In this document: positions 45,712-53,849 of the stretch, piece by piece | How the letters are laid out: each line of letters begins with the position of its first letter | Numbering within the stretch: position 1 is the first letter of the stretch | Origin: Sphingomonas sp. CFBP 8760 | Lineage (GTDB): Bacteria; Pseudomonadota; Alphaproteobacteria; Sphingomonadales; Sphingomonadaceae | Direction of reading: 5' to 3' | Length of the DNA stretch: 64,000 bases | Assembly: GCF_014841615.1 (NCBI RefSeq) | Contig: NZ_JACYUG010000004.1 | Coordinates: 242,647-306,646, forward strand | Notes under the pieces: generated by a model | The model's database searches: none | Told to the model about the DNA's origin: nothing | Seen by the model: the letters and a program-made list of their open reading frames with translations, nothing else | Position numbers and translations under genes: made by a program

Positions 45712-46223
45712 CGATCGGGCGCCGTTTGCGTGACCGGGGTAGCCGGGGCCGCCCGGCGCGGATCGATCCGCCCGCGCAACTGTGCCTTCAGCGCGGCGGG
45801 GCTGCGCGCGAACAGGAAGCCGTGGCTGACGGTGCCGTCCTTGCCCTCTACCGCGTGATGCAGCCGGTGCGCCTGGAGCAGTCGCTTGAAATAGCCGCGC
45901 TTGGGTACCCAGCGGAACCCGCCGCGCTGATGGACCAGCAGATCGTGGACGAAGGCGTAGATGCCGCCATAGACGGTGATGCCCAGCGCCATCCACCACA
46001 GCGGTTCCCACCATAGCCCGACGACGAACATCACGATCGGCACGATCGCGAAGACGATCGCGTACAGGTCGTTCTTCTCGAACCAGCCGTCGTGCGGCTC
46101 GTGATGCGACCGGTGCCAGCCCCAGCCCCAGCCGTGCATGACGTATTTATGCGCCGCCCAGGCGAAGCATTCCATGAACACGACCATGCCGACGACCAGC
46201 GCGATCTTTTCCCACCAGGACAT
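45708..46223 (-). CDS. crtZ: Beta-carotene 3-hydroxylase
   Basis: 171-residue membrane di-iron hydroxylase that adds 3/3' hydroxyls to beta-carotene and canthaxanthin. Conserved clusters: AHKYVMHGWGWGWHRSHHEP, FVHDLLVHQR and LLQAHRLHHAVEGKDG. The ATG at 46223 starts MSWWEKIALVVGMVVF, a normal CrtZ N-terminus. It leads the crtZ-crtW-hydroxylase-DUF2141 run, while its first 193 bases are also covered by the end of the upstream acetyltransferase frame. Confidence 0.93.
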   Translation of the reverse strand: MSWWEKIALVVGMVVFMECFAWAAHKYVMHGWGWGWHRSHHEPHDGWFEKNDLYAIVFAIVPIVMFVVGLWWEPLWWMALGITVYGGIYAFVHDLLVHQRGGFRWVPKRGYFKRLLQAHRLHHAVEGKDGTVSHGFLFARSPAALKAQLRGRIDPRRAAPATPVTQTAPDR

Positions 46224-46828
46224 TCGACTCGAACTCCGCGACCCACGCAAAGGGGCCGATGCAGCGACTTCGGTAAGTGTTTCCCTTTCGCCTCGACCGC
46301 ATGGGACGCGAGCCCCGCGATGCGTTCCAGGAAACGGGTAGGGCGGTCGCGATAGCTGCCCTCGGCATAGATGGTGTATCCGACCCGTGCCGCCAACCGC
46401 AGCGACGCGGTATTGGCGGGATCGATGATGCACACGGTGCGCGCTATCCGTGTATCGGCCCAGCCGAACAGCGCCGCCAGCGCCTCCGCCGCATAGCCAT
46501 GGCCGTGCGCCCGACCGAGAAACGCCCAGCCGACCTCCGGCGTCCCGGTGAAGTCCGGTACCGTCGCCCGTCGCGACTCCATGATCCCGACCTCGCCCAG
46601 ATACCCGCCGCTGCCCGCCTCGCGCACGGTCCAGTGTCCATAGCCGCATTGCTGCCAATGACCGATGTAGCGCAGCAACCGGTGCCACACCTCCTCGGGC
46701 GTGAAGATGCGGCCGACGATCGCCTCGTACACCGCCGGATCGGCCCATAGCGACACCATGTCGGCGTGATCCCGGGTCACGGGCGGGGTCAGGATCAGTC
46801 GGGCGGTGGTGAGTGTCGGTGCGGTCAT
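46031..46828 (-). CDS. GNAT-family acetyltransferase with an extended tail
   Basis: 265 residues, of which the first 175 are a RimJ-like GNAT domain: TTARLILTPPVTRDHADMVS, GHWTVREAGSGGYLGEVGIM, GWAFLGRAHGHGYAAEALAA (the acetyl-CoA pyrophosphate loop) and NTASLRLAARVGYTIYAEGS. After FLER the sequence becomes Arg/Ser-rich and unlike any domain, running 193 bases into crtZ in a different frame. Typical members stop near residue 175, so a stop was probably lost or a frameshift is present. Target protein or amine unknown. Confidence 0.75.
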   Translation of the reverse strand: MTAPTLTTARLILTPPVTRDHADMVSLWADPAVYEAIVGRIFTPEEVWHRLLRYIGHWQQCGYGHWTVREAGSGGYLGEVGIMESRRATVPDFTGTPEVGWAFLGRAHGHGYAAEALAALFGWADTRIARTVCIIDPANTASLRLAARVGYTIYAEGSYRDRPTRFLERIAGLASHAVEAKGKHLPKSLHRPLCVGRGVRVECPGGKRSRWSSAWSCSWNASPGRRINTSCTAGAGAGTGRITSRTTAGSRRTTCTRSSSRSCRS

Positions 46829-46951
46829 GGCTCGACGTCCGTTTGATCTAAGTTACTGTAAAAAAGCCTTTCTTGGACCGGATCGGCAACGACTTTGCGG
46901 CAATTCACGAGTTTCCCGTCCTGTCATCGAACCACCGAGGCGGAGAATCCA

Positions 46952-47806
46952 ATGTACTATCATGACAAGCGGCTCCAGTATCCGGTCACCGTCGACAAGC
47001 CCAATCCGGAATTCGCCCGGATGCTGCAGCAGGCGATCGGCGGGGTCGAGGGTGAAATCCGCGTCTGCATGCAGTATTTCTTCCAGGCATGGGGCAATCG
47101 CGCGCCGACGACGAAATATCGCGACATGCTGCTCCACACCGCGACCGAAGAGATCGGCCATATCGAGATGCTGGCGACCGCGGTCGCGCTCAATCTCGAC
47201 AAGGCGCCCGCCTCGTTGCAGGAAGAGGGCGCGGCCGACGGTATCGTCGGGGCAGTGATGGGTGGCGGCAATGGCCGGCACGCGATCGAGGGCATGATCC
47301 ACAAGAATCTGCTGTCGGGCGGCCTTGCGGCGATGCCGATGGATTCGGACGGCGTGCCGTTCAACATGAGCCACATCTATGCCAGCGGCAACGTATCCGC
47401 CGACATGTACTGCAACGTCGCGGCGGAAAGTACCGGCCGCGTGCTGGCGGTGCGGCTGTTCAACGCCGCCGAGGACGAGGGCATGAAGAAGATGCTCCAC
47501 TACATGATCGCGCGCGACACGATGCACCAGCAGCAATGGCTGGCGGTGCTGGAGGAACTGGGCGGCCCGTCCGCCAACCTGCCCATCCCCAATTCCTTCC
47601 CGCAGGGCGAGGAGGATCAGGCGAACAACTATAACTTCTACGCGACGGCGGTGGACGGGTCGGTGCCGGACGGCCGCTGGACGAGCGGCCCCTCGATCGA
47701 CGGACGCGGCGAGTTCACGGTGTTCCAGAACAAGCCGCTGGGCGAGGAACCGATCCTCGGCCCCGCCCGCCCGGACAGCGGCGCGCAGGACAAGCAGATC
47801 GGCTGA
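46952..47806 (+). CDS. Manganese catalase
   Basis: 284 residues, dimanganese catalase breaking down hydrogen peroxide in the cytoplasm. The four-helix bundle ligands are visible in EGEIRVCMQYFFQAWG (first Glu), ATEEIGHIEMLATA (Glu and His), AESTGRVLAVRLFNAAED (Glu) and ARDTMHQQQWLAVLEELG (His). The usual long C-terminal extension is present (PDGRWTSGPSIDGRGEF). ATG at 46952 begins the conserved MYYHDKRLQYPV. Transcribed alone with a hairpin terminator. Confidence 0.95.
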   Translation: MYYHDKRLQYPVTVDKPNPEFARMLQQAIGGVEGEIRVCMQYFFQAWGNRAPTTKYRDMLLHTATEEIGHIEMLATAVALNLDKAPASLQEEGAADGIVGAVMGGGNGRHAIEGMIHKNLLSGGLAAMPMDSDGVPFNMSHIYASGNVSADMYCNVAAESTGRVLAVRLFNAAEDEGMKKMLHYMIARDTMHQQQWLAVLEELGGPSANLPIPNSFPQGEEDQANNYNFYATAVDGSVPDGRWTSGPSIDGRGEFTVFQNKPLGEEPILGPARPDSGAQDKQIG

Positions 47807-47817
47807 TCCGCCGCTCG

Positions 47818-47863
47818 CGGGACGATCCGAGGTGTCGCACCAGCGTCCCCCCGGATCGTCCCG
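47818..47863 (+). terminator. Hairpin terminator after the catalase gene
   Basis: A perfect 12-bp stem, CGGGACGATCCG against CGGATCGTCCCG, with a 22-base loop begins 11 bases after the catalase stop. No T-run follows. Confidence 0.55.
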
Positions 47864-47900
47864 TCAGCATATGATCCGGATATGATGACGTGAAGCCTAC

Positions 47901-47940
47901 CCTGCCGTCGCTGCTTCGCTACGCTCGCAACGACGGCAGG
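47901..47940. repeat. Partial copy of the dispersed palindromic repeat
   Basis: CCTGCCGTCG (47901-47910) and CGACGGCAGG (47931-47940) flank CTGCTTCGCTACGCTCGCAA, whose last 18 bases are identical to part of the right arm of the element at 37417-37490. It looks like a truncated or recombined member. Nothing else was seen in 47864-48016. Confidence 0.65.
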
Positions 47941-48016
47941 GGTCAGGCCCAAGACGGGTCAGGCCGATGTCGTCCCGCCTGCGCCTGCGATGACGGCGTC
48001 GTGAACGAACACGACG

Positions 48017-48238
48017 TTACCGTGTCACCTGCCAATTGGCCTCGTCCAGCGCCGCCTCGGCGACGGTGCCCAGATGGGCGGCCAGTCCCTGAAAGATCGG
48101 GATGGTGAAGGTGACGATCACCGGGTCCCCCTCCGGTTCCTTGAAGGTCAGGACCACGAACCGGGTTCCCGTCTCGTCGATCATGAGGCCCGCCTCGATC
48201 GCGCCGGGGCCGCTGGGGCTGATGACGATCTCCGCCAT
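48017..48238 (-). CDS. Small acidic beta-rich protein, unknown function
   Basis: 73 residues, no signal peptide. Alternating strands (AEIVISPSGPGAIEAGLMID, GTRFVVLTFKEPEGDPVIVT, FTIPIFQGLAAHLGTVA) suggest a small beta-sandwich or barrel. I do not recognise the family. It follows the next gene by three bases on the same strand, so both are made from one transcript. Confidence 0.65.
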   Translation of the reverse strand: MAEIVISPSGPGAIEAGLMIDETGTRFVVLTFKEPEGDPVIVTFTIPIFQGLAAHLGTVAEAALDEANWQVTR

Positions 48239-48241
48239 GGT

Positions 48242-48463
48242 TCAGCTCGGGTGCGCGGCGCTGTCGGCGGCGTCGGCAGTATCTTCGGTCGGGATCGCCA
48301 CATCGGGATCGACCGGACGATCGTCGTCCTCGCCCAGCCGCATCTGCTCATAGGCGATTTCCAGGTCGGCGACGCCGGAACCCGTGGGCTGGATCGGCAG
48401 GTCGCCGAATCCGTCGGGGCCGGTATGTCCGGAATGGGGGTGGGGATCGGTCGGGTCGGGCAT
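48242..48463 (-). CDS. Small acidic low-complexity protein
   Basis: 73 residues, rich in Asp, Pro and His (PDPTDPHPHSGHTGPDGFGD, IAYEQMRLGEDDDRPVDPDV) and probably disordered. AGGAGAG is 4 bases before the ATG at 48463, which fixes the start. It is the first gene of a two-gene unit with the small beta-rich protein. Function unknown. Confidence 0.6.
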   Translation of the reverse strand: MPDPTDPHPHSGHTGPDGFGDLPIQPTGSGVADLEIAYEQMRLGEDDDRPVDPDVAIPTEDTADAADSAAHPS

Positions 48464-48540
48464 GTCACTCTCCTGGGTGGATACGCCCAACGCATCAGTC
48501 GCCGTTCCGCACCATCGTCGTGGCGACGGGCGCTACGGGA

Positions 48541-48645
48541 TCAGAGGCGCCGGCCGACCCGGACCAGCCCGACCAGCGCCAGCATCCCGACCAACAGGAT
48601 ACCCGCTCCCGCCTCGTACCAGAATGTCGCCAGCATATCCGTCAT
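48541..48645 (-). CDS. 34-residue single-helix membrane peptide
   Basis: Reads MTDMLATFWYEAGAGILLVG then MLALVGLVRVGRRL: a short N-terminus, one hydrophobic helix of about 20 residues and a basic end, so inner membrane with the C-terminus inside. GAGGG lies 6 bases before the ATG at 48645. The clean hydrophobic run and ribosome site argue for a real small gene. Confidence 0.55.
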   Translation of the reverse strand: MTDMLATFWYEAGAGILLVGMLALVGLVRVGRRL

Positions 48646-48745
48646 TGCCATCCCTCATGATGCTGCAATGCAATATGGACGTGAATTGTTACGATCCGGT
48701 AGCCGGAATCGCGATCATCCGGACCATTCCCAGCACCGCTCGCCG

Positions 48746-48988
48746 TTATTTGACGGGAGAACCTTCCAGTTCGCGTTCGCGGCCCTTTTTCTCGTTGCCC
48801 GCTTCGTCCGCCGCCATCGCCTCGTTGCAGTCGGTCAGTCTGGCCTGACCGGGCGCACAGGGCACCTCGTCCGGCCGCGGCCCGCCATGGCTGACGCGGT
48901 AGCCGAGGAAGCAGATCGCGACGATCACCATCAGGATCAGGCTCAGCTTCACGTCGAACGAGCGTTGGGGGTTGCGGTCGTCTGCCAT
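48746..48988 (-). CDS. Small single-pass membrane protein
   Basis: 80 residues: a cytoplasmic start (ADDRNPQRSFDVK), one membrane helix (LSLILMVIVAICFLGYRVS) and an outside tail with two Cys (VPCAPGQARLTDCNEAMAAD) ending in a Lys/Glu-rich charged stretch. The Cys pair could form a disulfide in the periplasm. I do not recognise a family. ATG at 48988. Confidence 0.6.
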   Translation of the reverse strand: MADDRNPQRSFDVKLSLILMVIVAICFLGYRVSHGGPRPDEVPCAPGQARLTDCNEAMAADEAGNEKKGRERELEGSPVK

Positions 48989-49129
48989 GGGGCCTCCATC
49001 CGGCGGGCATGGCCGGATGCTGCGATGGTAGATCACACGGTGGACGGTGCCTAGCCGTCTCCGCCGCGCTGCCGGAGCGATCCTGTGCCCAAGTCGTTGA
49101 TGCGGCTGACAACGACAGACAGGAAACCC

Positions 49130-50002
49130 ATGCGCGATCCCCGCACCAGCCAGCCGACCAGATTCCCGGATGAACCGCAACAGCCCCGCCCCGGCCTGGA
49201 AACCACGATGCGGACCAAGCCCGATCATGGCGAGGACAGCTATGTCGGCAAGGGCCTGCTTGCCGGCAGGGCGGCACTGGTCACCGGCGGCGATTCGGGG
49301 ATCGGCCGCGCGGTGGCGATCGCCTATGCCCGCGAGGGCGCGGATGTCGCGATCTCGTACCTCGCCGAGGAACAGGCCGATGCCGACGAGACCCGCGACT
49401 GGGTGGAGAAGGCGGGCCGCCGCTGCATCCAGTTGCCCGGCGACATCCGCGACCGCGACCACTGCGCCGCGCTGGTAGAGCGGACGGTGGCCGAACTCGG
49501 CGGCATCGACATCCTCGTCAACAACGCCGCCGCGCAGACGATCAACGAGGACCTCGCCGATATCGACGACGACGAGATGCAGGGCGCGTTCGCCGCGAAC
49601 GTCTATGCGATGGTGCGGCTGGCCAAGGCGGCGGTGCCGCACATGAAGCCGGGCGGATCGATCGTGAACTCCACCAGCGTGCAGGCCAAGGTCGCGACCG
49701 AGAACATGATCGTCTATTCGACGACCAAGGGCGCGATCGCCAGCCTGACGATCGGCCTGTCCAACCTGCTCGCGCCGCAGGGCATCCGCGTCAATTGCGT
49801 CGCGCCGGGGCCGGTATGGACGCCGATCCAGCCGATCGCGAAACCGTCGGACGAACTGGAGACGCTGGGCAGCAACACCCCGCTCGGCCGCGCCGGCCAG
49901 CCCGCCGAACTCGCCCCCGCCTATGTCCTGCTCGCGTCGGACGAGGGCAGCTACATCACCGGCGCGCTGATCCCGGTGACGGGCGGGATGCCGATGCTCT
50001 GA
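49130..50002 (+). CDS. Stress-type short-chain dehydrogenase (YghA/YhdF-like)
   Basis: 290-residue SDR oxidoreductase. A 55-residue leader with DEPQQPRPGLETTMRTKPDH and DSYVGKGLLAGRAALVTGGD precedes the NAD(P) site TGGDSGIGRA; the catalytic YSTTKGA lies near residue 205 and SVQAKVATENMIVYSTTK spans it. This long-leader form is the family found in general stress regulons (E. coli YghA, Bacillus YhdF/YdaD types). The ATG at 49130 is preceded by AGGAAA; a GTG at 49085 is possible. Substrate unknown. Confidence 0.88.
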   Translation: MRDPRTSQPTRFPDEPQQPRPGLETTMRTKPDHGEDSYVGKGLLAGRAALVTGGDSGIGRAVAIAYAREGADVAISYLAEEQADADETRDWVEKAGRRCIQLPGDIRDRDHCAALVERTVAELGGIDILVNNAAAQTINEDLADIDDDEMQGAFAANVYAMVRLAKAAVPHMKPGGSIVNSTSVQAKVATENMIVYSTTKGAIASLTIGLSNLLAPQGIRVNCVAPGPVWTPIQPIAKPSDELETLGSNTPLGRAGQPAELAPAYVLLASDEGSYITGALIPVTGGMPML

Positions 50003-50049
50003 CCTGCCGGCCCACGACCGATCCCACCGACCGACCCATGGAGACGATG

Positions 50050-50280
50050 ATGACCGACGATACCGCCGTTCAGGCCCGCCAGCGCGAGATCGCCAGTGAG
50101 CACCTGCTGTTCAAGCTGATGGAATATGTCGAGGCGCGCCATCCGGGGCTGCTCGATTTCATGGAGGCCAGCCTCGACCATCTCGGCGATCCCGCCACCG
50201 ACGGGACCAAGGATGACAAGGGAGTACGGGAGATCGCCCGCCGCATGATCGTCGGCGCGCGCAAGCAAGGGGTCGACTGA
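50050..50280 (+). CDS. Small helical protein, unknown function
   Basis: 76 residues, soluble and mostly helical: ASEHLLFKLMEYVEARHPGL, LDFMEASLDHLGDPATDG, VREIARRMIVGARKQGVD. GGAG at 50040 fits the ATG at 50050. It is 47 bases after the SDR gene and probably on its transcript, so a stress-related role is possible but not shown. No family recognised. Confidence 0.6.
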   Translation: MTDDTAVQARQREIASEHLLFKLMEYVEARHPGLLDFMEASLDHLGDPATDGTKDDKGVREIARRMIVGARKQGVD

Positions 50281-50310
50281 CCACCGGTACCTTTCGTTAT
50301 CGCGCGTGTA

Positions 50311-50341
50311 GCGAGGCGATCCGGATGCCGGATTGCCTCGC
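50311..50341. terminator. Bidirectional hairpin between convergent genes
   Basis: GCGAGGCGATCCGG pairs with CCGGATTGCCTCGC (one wobble) around an ATG loop, centred between two converging genes. Confidence 0.6.
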
Positions 50342-50348
50342 TGCATCG

Positions 50349-50801
50349 TCAATCCCGATCCCCCTCGCGCAGCACCGCCTCGATCGTCTCCACCGGCACC
50401 CCGAACGCGCCGGCAAGACCGGTGATCGAGGCACCGCGCTTAGCCAGCGCGCGGATCCGGTCGGCATCCACCACCGTCGTGTAGCCACGCGTATCGCGCT
50501 GCTCGCGCACCACGTCCTTGCGGCCCGATCCGCGATGACGGCGGGCGGCGGCACCATGCGGATCGGCGGCGGCCTGCCGTTCCTCGTCCAGCCGGCGCTG
50601 TTCTCGCGCGGCCTCGCGGGCTTTCGTTTCCTCCTCGCGGCGGGCGGCGCGTTCCTCCATCCGGGCGGCCATCGCGGCGTCGCGGTCACCGCCCCGCGCC
50701 TCGCGCGCGGTGGCGCGGGCCGCCGCCCGGTCGGCCGGGCTGTCGTTGCTCCTGATCCTGAAGGGGGGCGAAGGCGATGCGCCCCAGCTCTTGTCCGCCA
50801 T
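50349..50801 (-). CDS. Charged coiled-coil protein with a small HTH-like end
   Basis: 150 residues. The first 100 are dominated by Arg, Glu and Ala in a long predicted coil (AAMAARMEERAARREEETKA, REAAREQRRLDEERQAAADP). The last 40 residues (VDADRIRALAKRGASITGLA, GAFGVPVETIEAVLREGD) resemble a resolvase-type helix-turn-helix. It may bind DNA, but there is no named family. ATG at 50801, 16 bases after the MFS gene stop, on the same strand. Confidence 0.6.
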   Translation of the reverse strand: MADKSWGASPSPPFRIRSNDSPADRAAARATAREARGGDRDAAMAARMEERAARREEETKAREAAREQRRLDEERQAAADPHGAAARRHRGSGRKDVVREQRDTRGYTTVVDADRIRALAKRGASITGLAGAFGVPVETIEAVLREGDRD

Positions 50802-50817
50802 GCCGGTCGTCCGTGCC

Positions 50818-52041
50818 TCAGGCGGCGTGAAGGGGGCGGAACAGGCGGCCATCCTCGACCACCAGCACCACCGCCAGCACGGCGAGGCCGATGCACAGAT
50901 AGCCGATCGCCAGCGGCCAGGTCGTGCCGTCATACGACTGCCCGATCAGCGACCCCACCGCGACCGCGCCGACGCTGGTGATGAAGCCCTGGATCGACGA
51001 GGCGGTACCCGCGATATGCCCGACCGGTTCCATCGCCATCGCCCCGAAATTCGATCCGCACAGCCCGATGCAGGTCATGCTGAGCGCCTGGAAGATCATG
51101 TAGGTGACCAGCGTCTCGTGCCCGCTGCCGATCACCCCCAGATGCACCACCGACAGCGCGATCAGCCCCAGCACCGCGGCCTGCGAGATCAGGCGGGTGC
51201 CGAGCCGTTCGACCAGCCGGCTGTTGGCGAACGATGCGCACCCCATCGAAAAGGCGCAGAGCGCGAACAGCAGCGTGAACCGCTCGCCCGCGCCGAATTC
51301 GTCGACGAAGATCTGCTGCGCCGACGAGACGAAGGCGATGATCCCGCCGAACGTCAGCGCCGCCGCCAAGGCGTACCCCGCCGAGAACCGGTTGGTCAGC
51401 GTCAGCCGGTACGCCCGGCCCAGCGACGCGAACGACAACGGCGACCGGCGCTCGACCGGCAGCGTCTCGTCCAGCCGCGTCGCCGCCCACACCAGTACGA
51501 ACGCGGCGAACCCCGCCAGCGCGTAGAAGATGAACCGCCACGGCCCGATGCCGAGCAGCAACTGCCCCAGTCCCGGCGCCAGGATGGGCACGAGGAAGAA
51601 GATCATCTGCGCCACCGACAGCGTCCGCGCCATCTGCCGCCCGGCGAAGCGGTCGCGCACGATCGCCACCGCCAGCACGCGGGTGGATGCCGACATCAGC
51701 CCCTGCAGCACCCGCGCGCCGAGCAGCGCGCCGAAGGTCTGCGATCCCGCCGCGAAGATACTGGCTGCGACGAACCCCGCCAGCGTGGCGAACAGGATCG
51801 GCCGCCGCCCGAACCGGTCGGCCAGCGGCCCATAGACCAACTGCCCCGCCCCGAAGCCGAGCATATAGGCGGTGATGATCCACTGCCGGTGATTGGCGGT
51901 GGCGATGTTCAACTGGTGGCCGATATCCGCCAGCGCGGGCAGCATCAGGTCCACCCCCAGCGCGTTGACCGCCATCAGCGCCGCGACGAAGGCGACGAAT
52001 TCGCGCGGGTGCATCGCTGCGTCAGGATTCCTGCCGTTCAT
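50818..52041 (-). CDS. Bcr/CflA-type MFS drug exporter
   Basis: 407-residue, 12-helix proton-driven exporter of the DHA1 branch. FVAALMAVNALGVDLMLPAL opens helix 1 with the acidic residue typical of Bcr/CflA proteins; YMLGFGAGQLVYGPLADRFG with RRPIL is the MFS loop 2-3 signature, and LGARVLQGLMSASTRVLAVA carries motif-C-like features. Substrates in the family include bicyclomycin and chloramphenicol. It precedes the coiled-coil gene on one transcript. Confidence 0.88.
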   Translation of the reverse strand: MNGRNPDAAMHPREFVAFVAALMAVNALGVDLMLPALADIGHQLNIATANHRQWIITAYMLGFGAGQLVYGPLADRFGRRPILFATLAGFVAASIFAAGSQTFGALLGARVLQGLMSASTRVLAVAIVRDRFAGRQMARTLSVAQMIFFLVPILAPGLGQLLLGIGPWRFIFYALAGFAAFVLVWAATRLDETLPVERRSPLSFASLGRAYRLTLTNRFSAGYALAAALTFGGIIAFVSSAQQIFVDEFGAGERFTLLFALCAFSMGCASFANSRLVERLGTRLISQAAVLGLIALSVVHLGVIGSGHETLVTYMIFQALSMTCIGLCGSNFGAMAMEPVGHIAGTASSIQGFITSVGAVAVGSLIGQSYDGTTWPLAIGYLCIGLAVLAVVLVVEDGRLFRPLHAA

Positions 52042-52105
52042 CGCCCCCGACTAGGACGATGATGCGCGATCGGCAATGGCCGCCGCATGGGGCCGGGGGA
52101 CCTGC

Positions 52106-53620
52106 CTATCTGCCGCCGCGGGCCGCGATCACCCCGCGCAGCTTGGGCGTCTCGTCGAGCGGCTGACCGGCATATTCCCGCAGGCCCCACGCGCCATAGC
52201 GGGTGATCGGACCGGTCGCGGCATAGAGCGCGAACACATCGCCGCCGCTGACCGCGCCCCATTCCTTCAGGTAATCGGCATAGATCGCCGCCATGCGCGG
52301 ATCGCGGTTGATCGCCTTGACCAGATCGACCCGTTCCGGATCGACGAGGTGCTGGCCGCCTTCATACGCGATCAGGCGCTTGCCAGTGCGCTTGGCGAGG
52401 GCGGCATAGGCGGCTGCCTCCTTGGCGATGATCGAATGCGCCGCCGTCGCCATCCGGTCGACCTGCGGTCCCGTCTCGGTGCCGCCGGTCGCCAGATCGA
52501 TCGAGAAATAGGGTGCGATGGCGATGGCATCCACGCTGCCGCGCAGCTTGCCGCCGTTCCAGTCCATCAGGATTTCGCCCACCCACGGATTGCCCGCCTG
52601 CGTCGCGACGACGCGAACCAGGTCGCGCGGGCGATCCGCATAGACCTTCGACCACACCGCCATCAGGTCGATGATCCGCTGCGCATAGCGATATTGCGCG
52701 GCCTGGAACGCGTTTTCGGACAGGTTCGCCGCCACGCCTTCCTTCTGCGACTGATGCGCCTGCCCGAACTGGTAGTTCCACACCTCGTTCGACAGTTCGA
52801 CATAGACCGGCCGGCCGGCGGGCACCTGATCGTGAACCATCTGCGCCATGCGCTGCTGGTAATCGGCGTCGGCGTTCAGCGGTACGGTGAACCACGGGCT
52901 GGCGCCCACGGCATTGGTCAGCCCGATCTGGTATTCCAGCGCGATCCCGTCGCTGCCGCCGACCGATATGCCGCGGGGCTGGCCGCGCGTCGCCCAGATC
53001 ACGGCGGCGGGATTGCCGTTGGCGCTCGACCAGTCGAGGAAGCGCAGCACGCCGAAGGGCTTCAGATAGTCGATCAGCTGCGGCGTGAAGACCGCGTCGG
53101 GCGCGTCGGTGCGCAGCCGGCAGTCGAGATCGCGGACCGGATCGGCCGCGCTCGACGATCGCAGTTCCAGCCAGACGCGGGACGGCTTGCCCGCTTTCCA
53201 CGAGAAATCGAGCCGGTGATCGCCGGCGAACGGCGCCGACGCCAGCTCGCCGCCCGCGCCCAGCGACCCGGTGCCCTTCCACGTGCAGCGCGTCGCGGTC
53301 GTGCCGCCGGTGTAGACGGACGCGGGGGGGATCAGGATCGCGTTCAGCGTATGTCCCGGCTCCACCGATTTCGGCATCCCGTCGGGCCGCACCCGATCGT
53401 CGGGGATCTGTTTCCAGCTGTCGAGCCAGCCGACGCTCATCGCCTGATTGGCGAAAGTCGGCTCGTTCTGCCAGTAGTTCACCGGCGCCACGTTGACCCC
53501 GATCTTCGCGGTGCCGCCCGTGGTCGGGGCGGCACCGGATGCATCCTCCGGCCCGGCGGCAAGGACCGCGGCGGCAAGGGCGATCGCGCCGCCCGCGGCG
53601 GTCAGGCTCAGCATTCGCAT
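52106..53620 (-). CDS. Exported glycoside hydrolase-like (clan GH-A type) protein
   Basis: 504 residues with a signal peptide (LSLTAAGGAIALAAAVLAAG). The first 180 residues form a beta-rich part (GTAKIGVNVAPVNYWQNEP, WKGTGSLGAGGELASAPF). A TIM-barrel-like part follows, with a probable acid/base Glu in YVELSNEVWNYQFG and a probable nucleophile Glu in RLIAYEGGQHLVD, the spacing of clan GH-A. Proteins like this are sometimes labelled cellulose-binding in sphingomonads. The sugar substrate is not known. ATG at 53620 after GGGAG. Expected in the periplasm or outside the cell. Confidence 0.68.
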   Translation of the reverse strand: MRMLSLTAAGGAIALAAAVLAAGPEDASGAAPTTGGTAKIGVNVAPVNYWQNEPTFANQAMSVGWLDSWKQIPDDRVRPDGMPKSVEPGHTLNAILIPPASVYTGGTTATRCTWKGTGSLGAGGELASAPFAGDHRLDFSWKAGKPSRVWLELRSSSAADPVRDLDCRLRTDAPDAVFTPQLIDYLKPFGVLRFLDWSSANGNPAAVIWATRGQPRGISVGGSDGIALEYQIGLTNAVGASPWFTVPLNADADYQQRMAQMVHDQVPAGRPVYVELSNEVWNYQFGQAHQSQKEGVAANLSENAFQAAQYRYAQRIIDLMAVWSKVYADRPRDLVRVVATQAGNPWVGEILMDWNGGKLRGSVDAIAIAPYFSIDLATGGTETGPQVDRMATAAHSIIAKEAAAYAALAKRTGKRLIAYEGGQHLVDPERVDLVKAINRDPRMAAIYADYLKEWGAVSGGDVFALYAATGPITRYGAWGLREYAGQPLDETPKLRGVIAARGGR

Positions 53621-53849
53621 CGTCGGGCTCCCGTCGTGGCTATCGGTTGCGGCCATCACCCGAAGGGCCGTCGCTGGCAAGCCGGTTGCGGCAGCGGGGG
53701 CGGATGACGGGGCGGGATGGCCGATCCGGCCCCATCGGCCGCGGGCGAAAACGGCGGCGGCGATTGCTATCGGCGTCGAATGCGGCAGACATAGCGGCTA
53801 TGCCCGCTGCGCCGCAGCGCGCGGGACACGCAACAACAGGGGACAGGAC

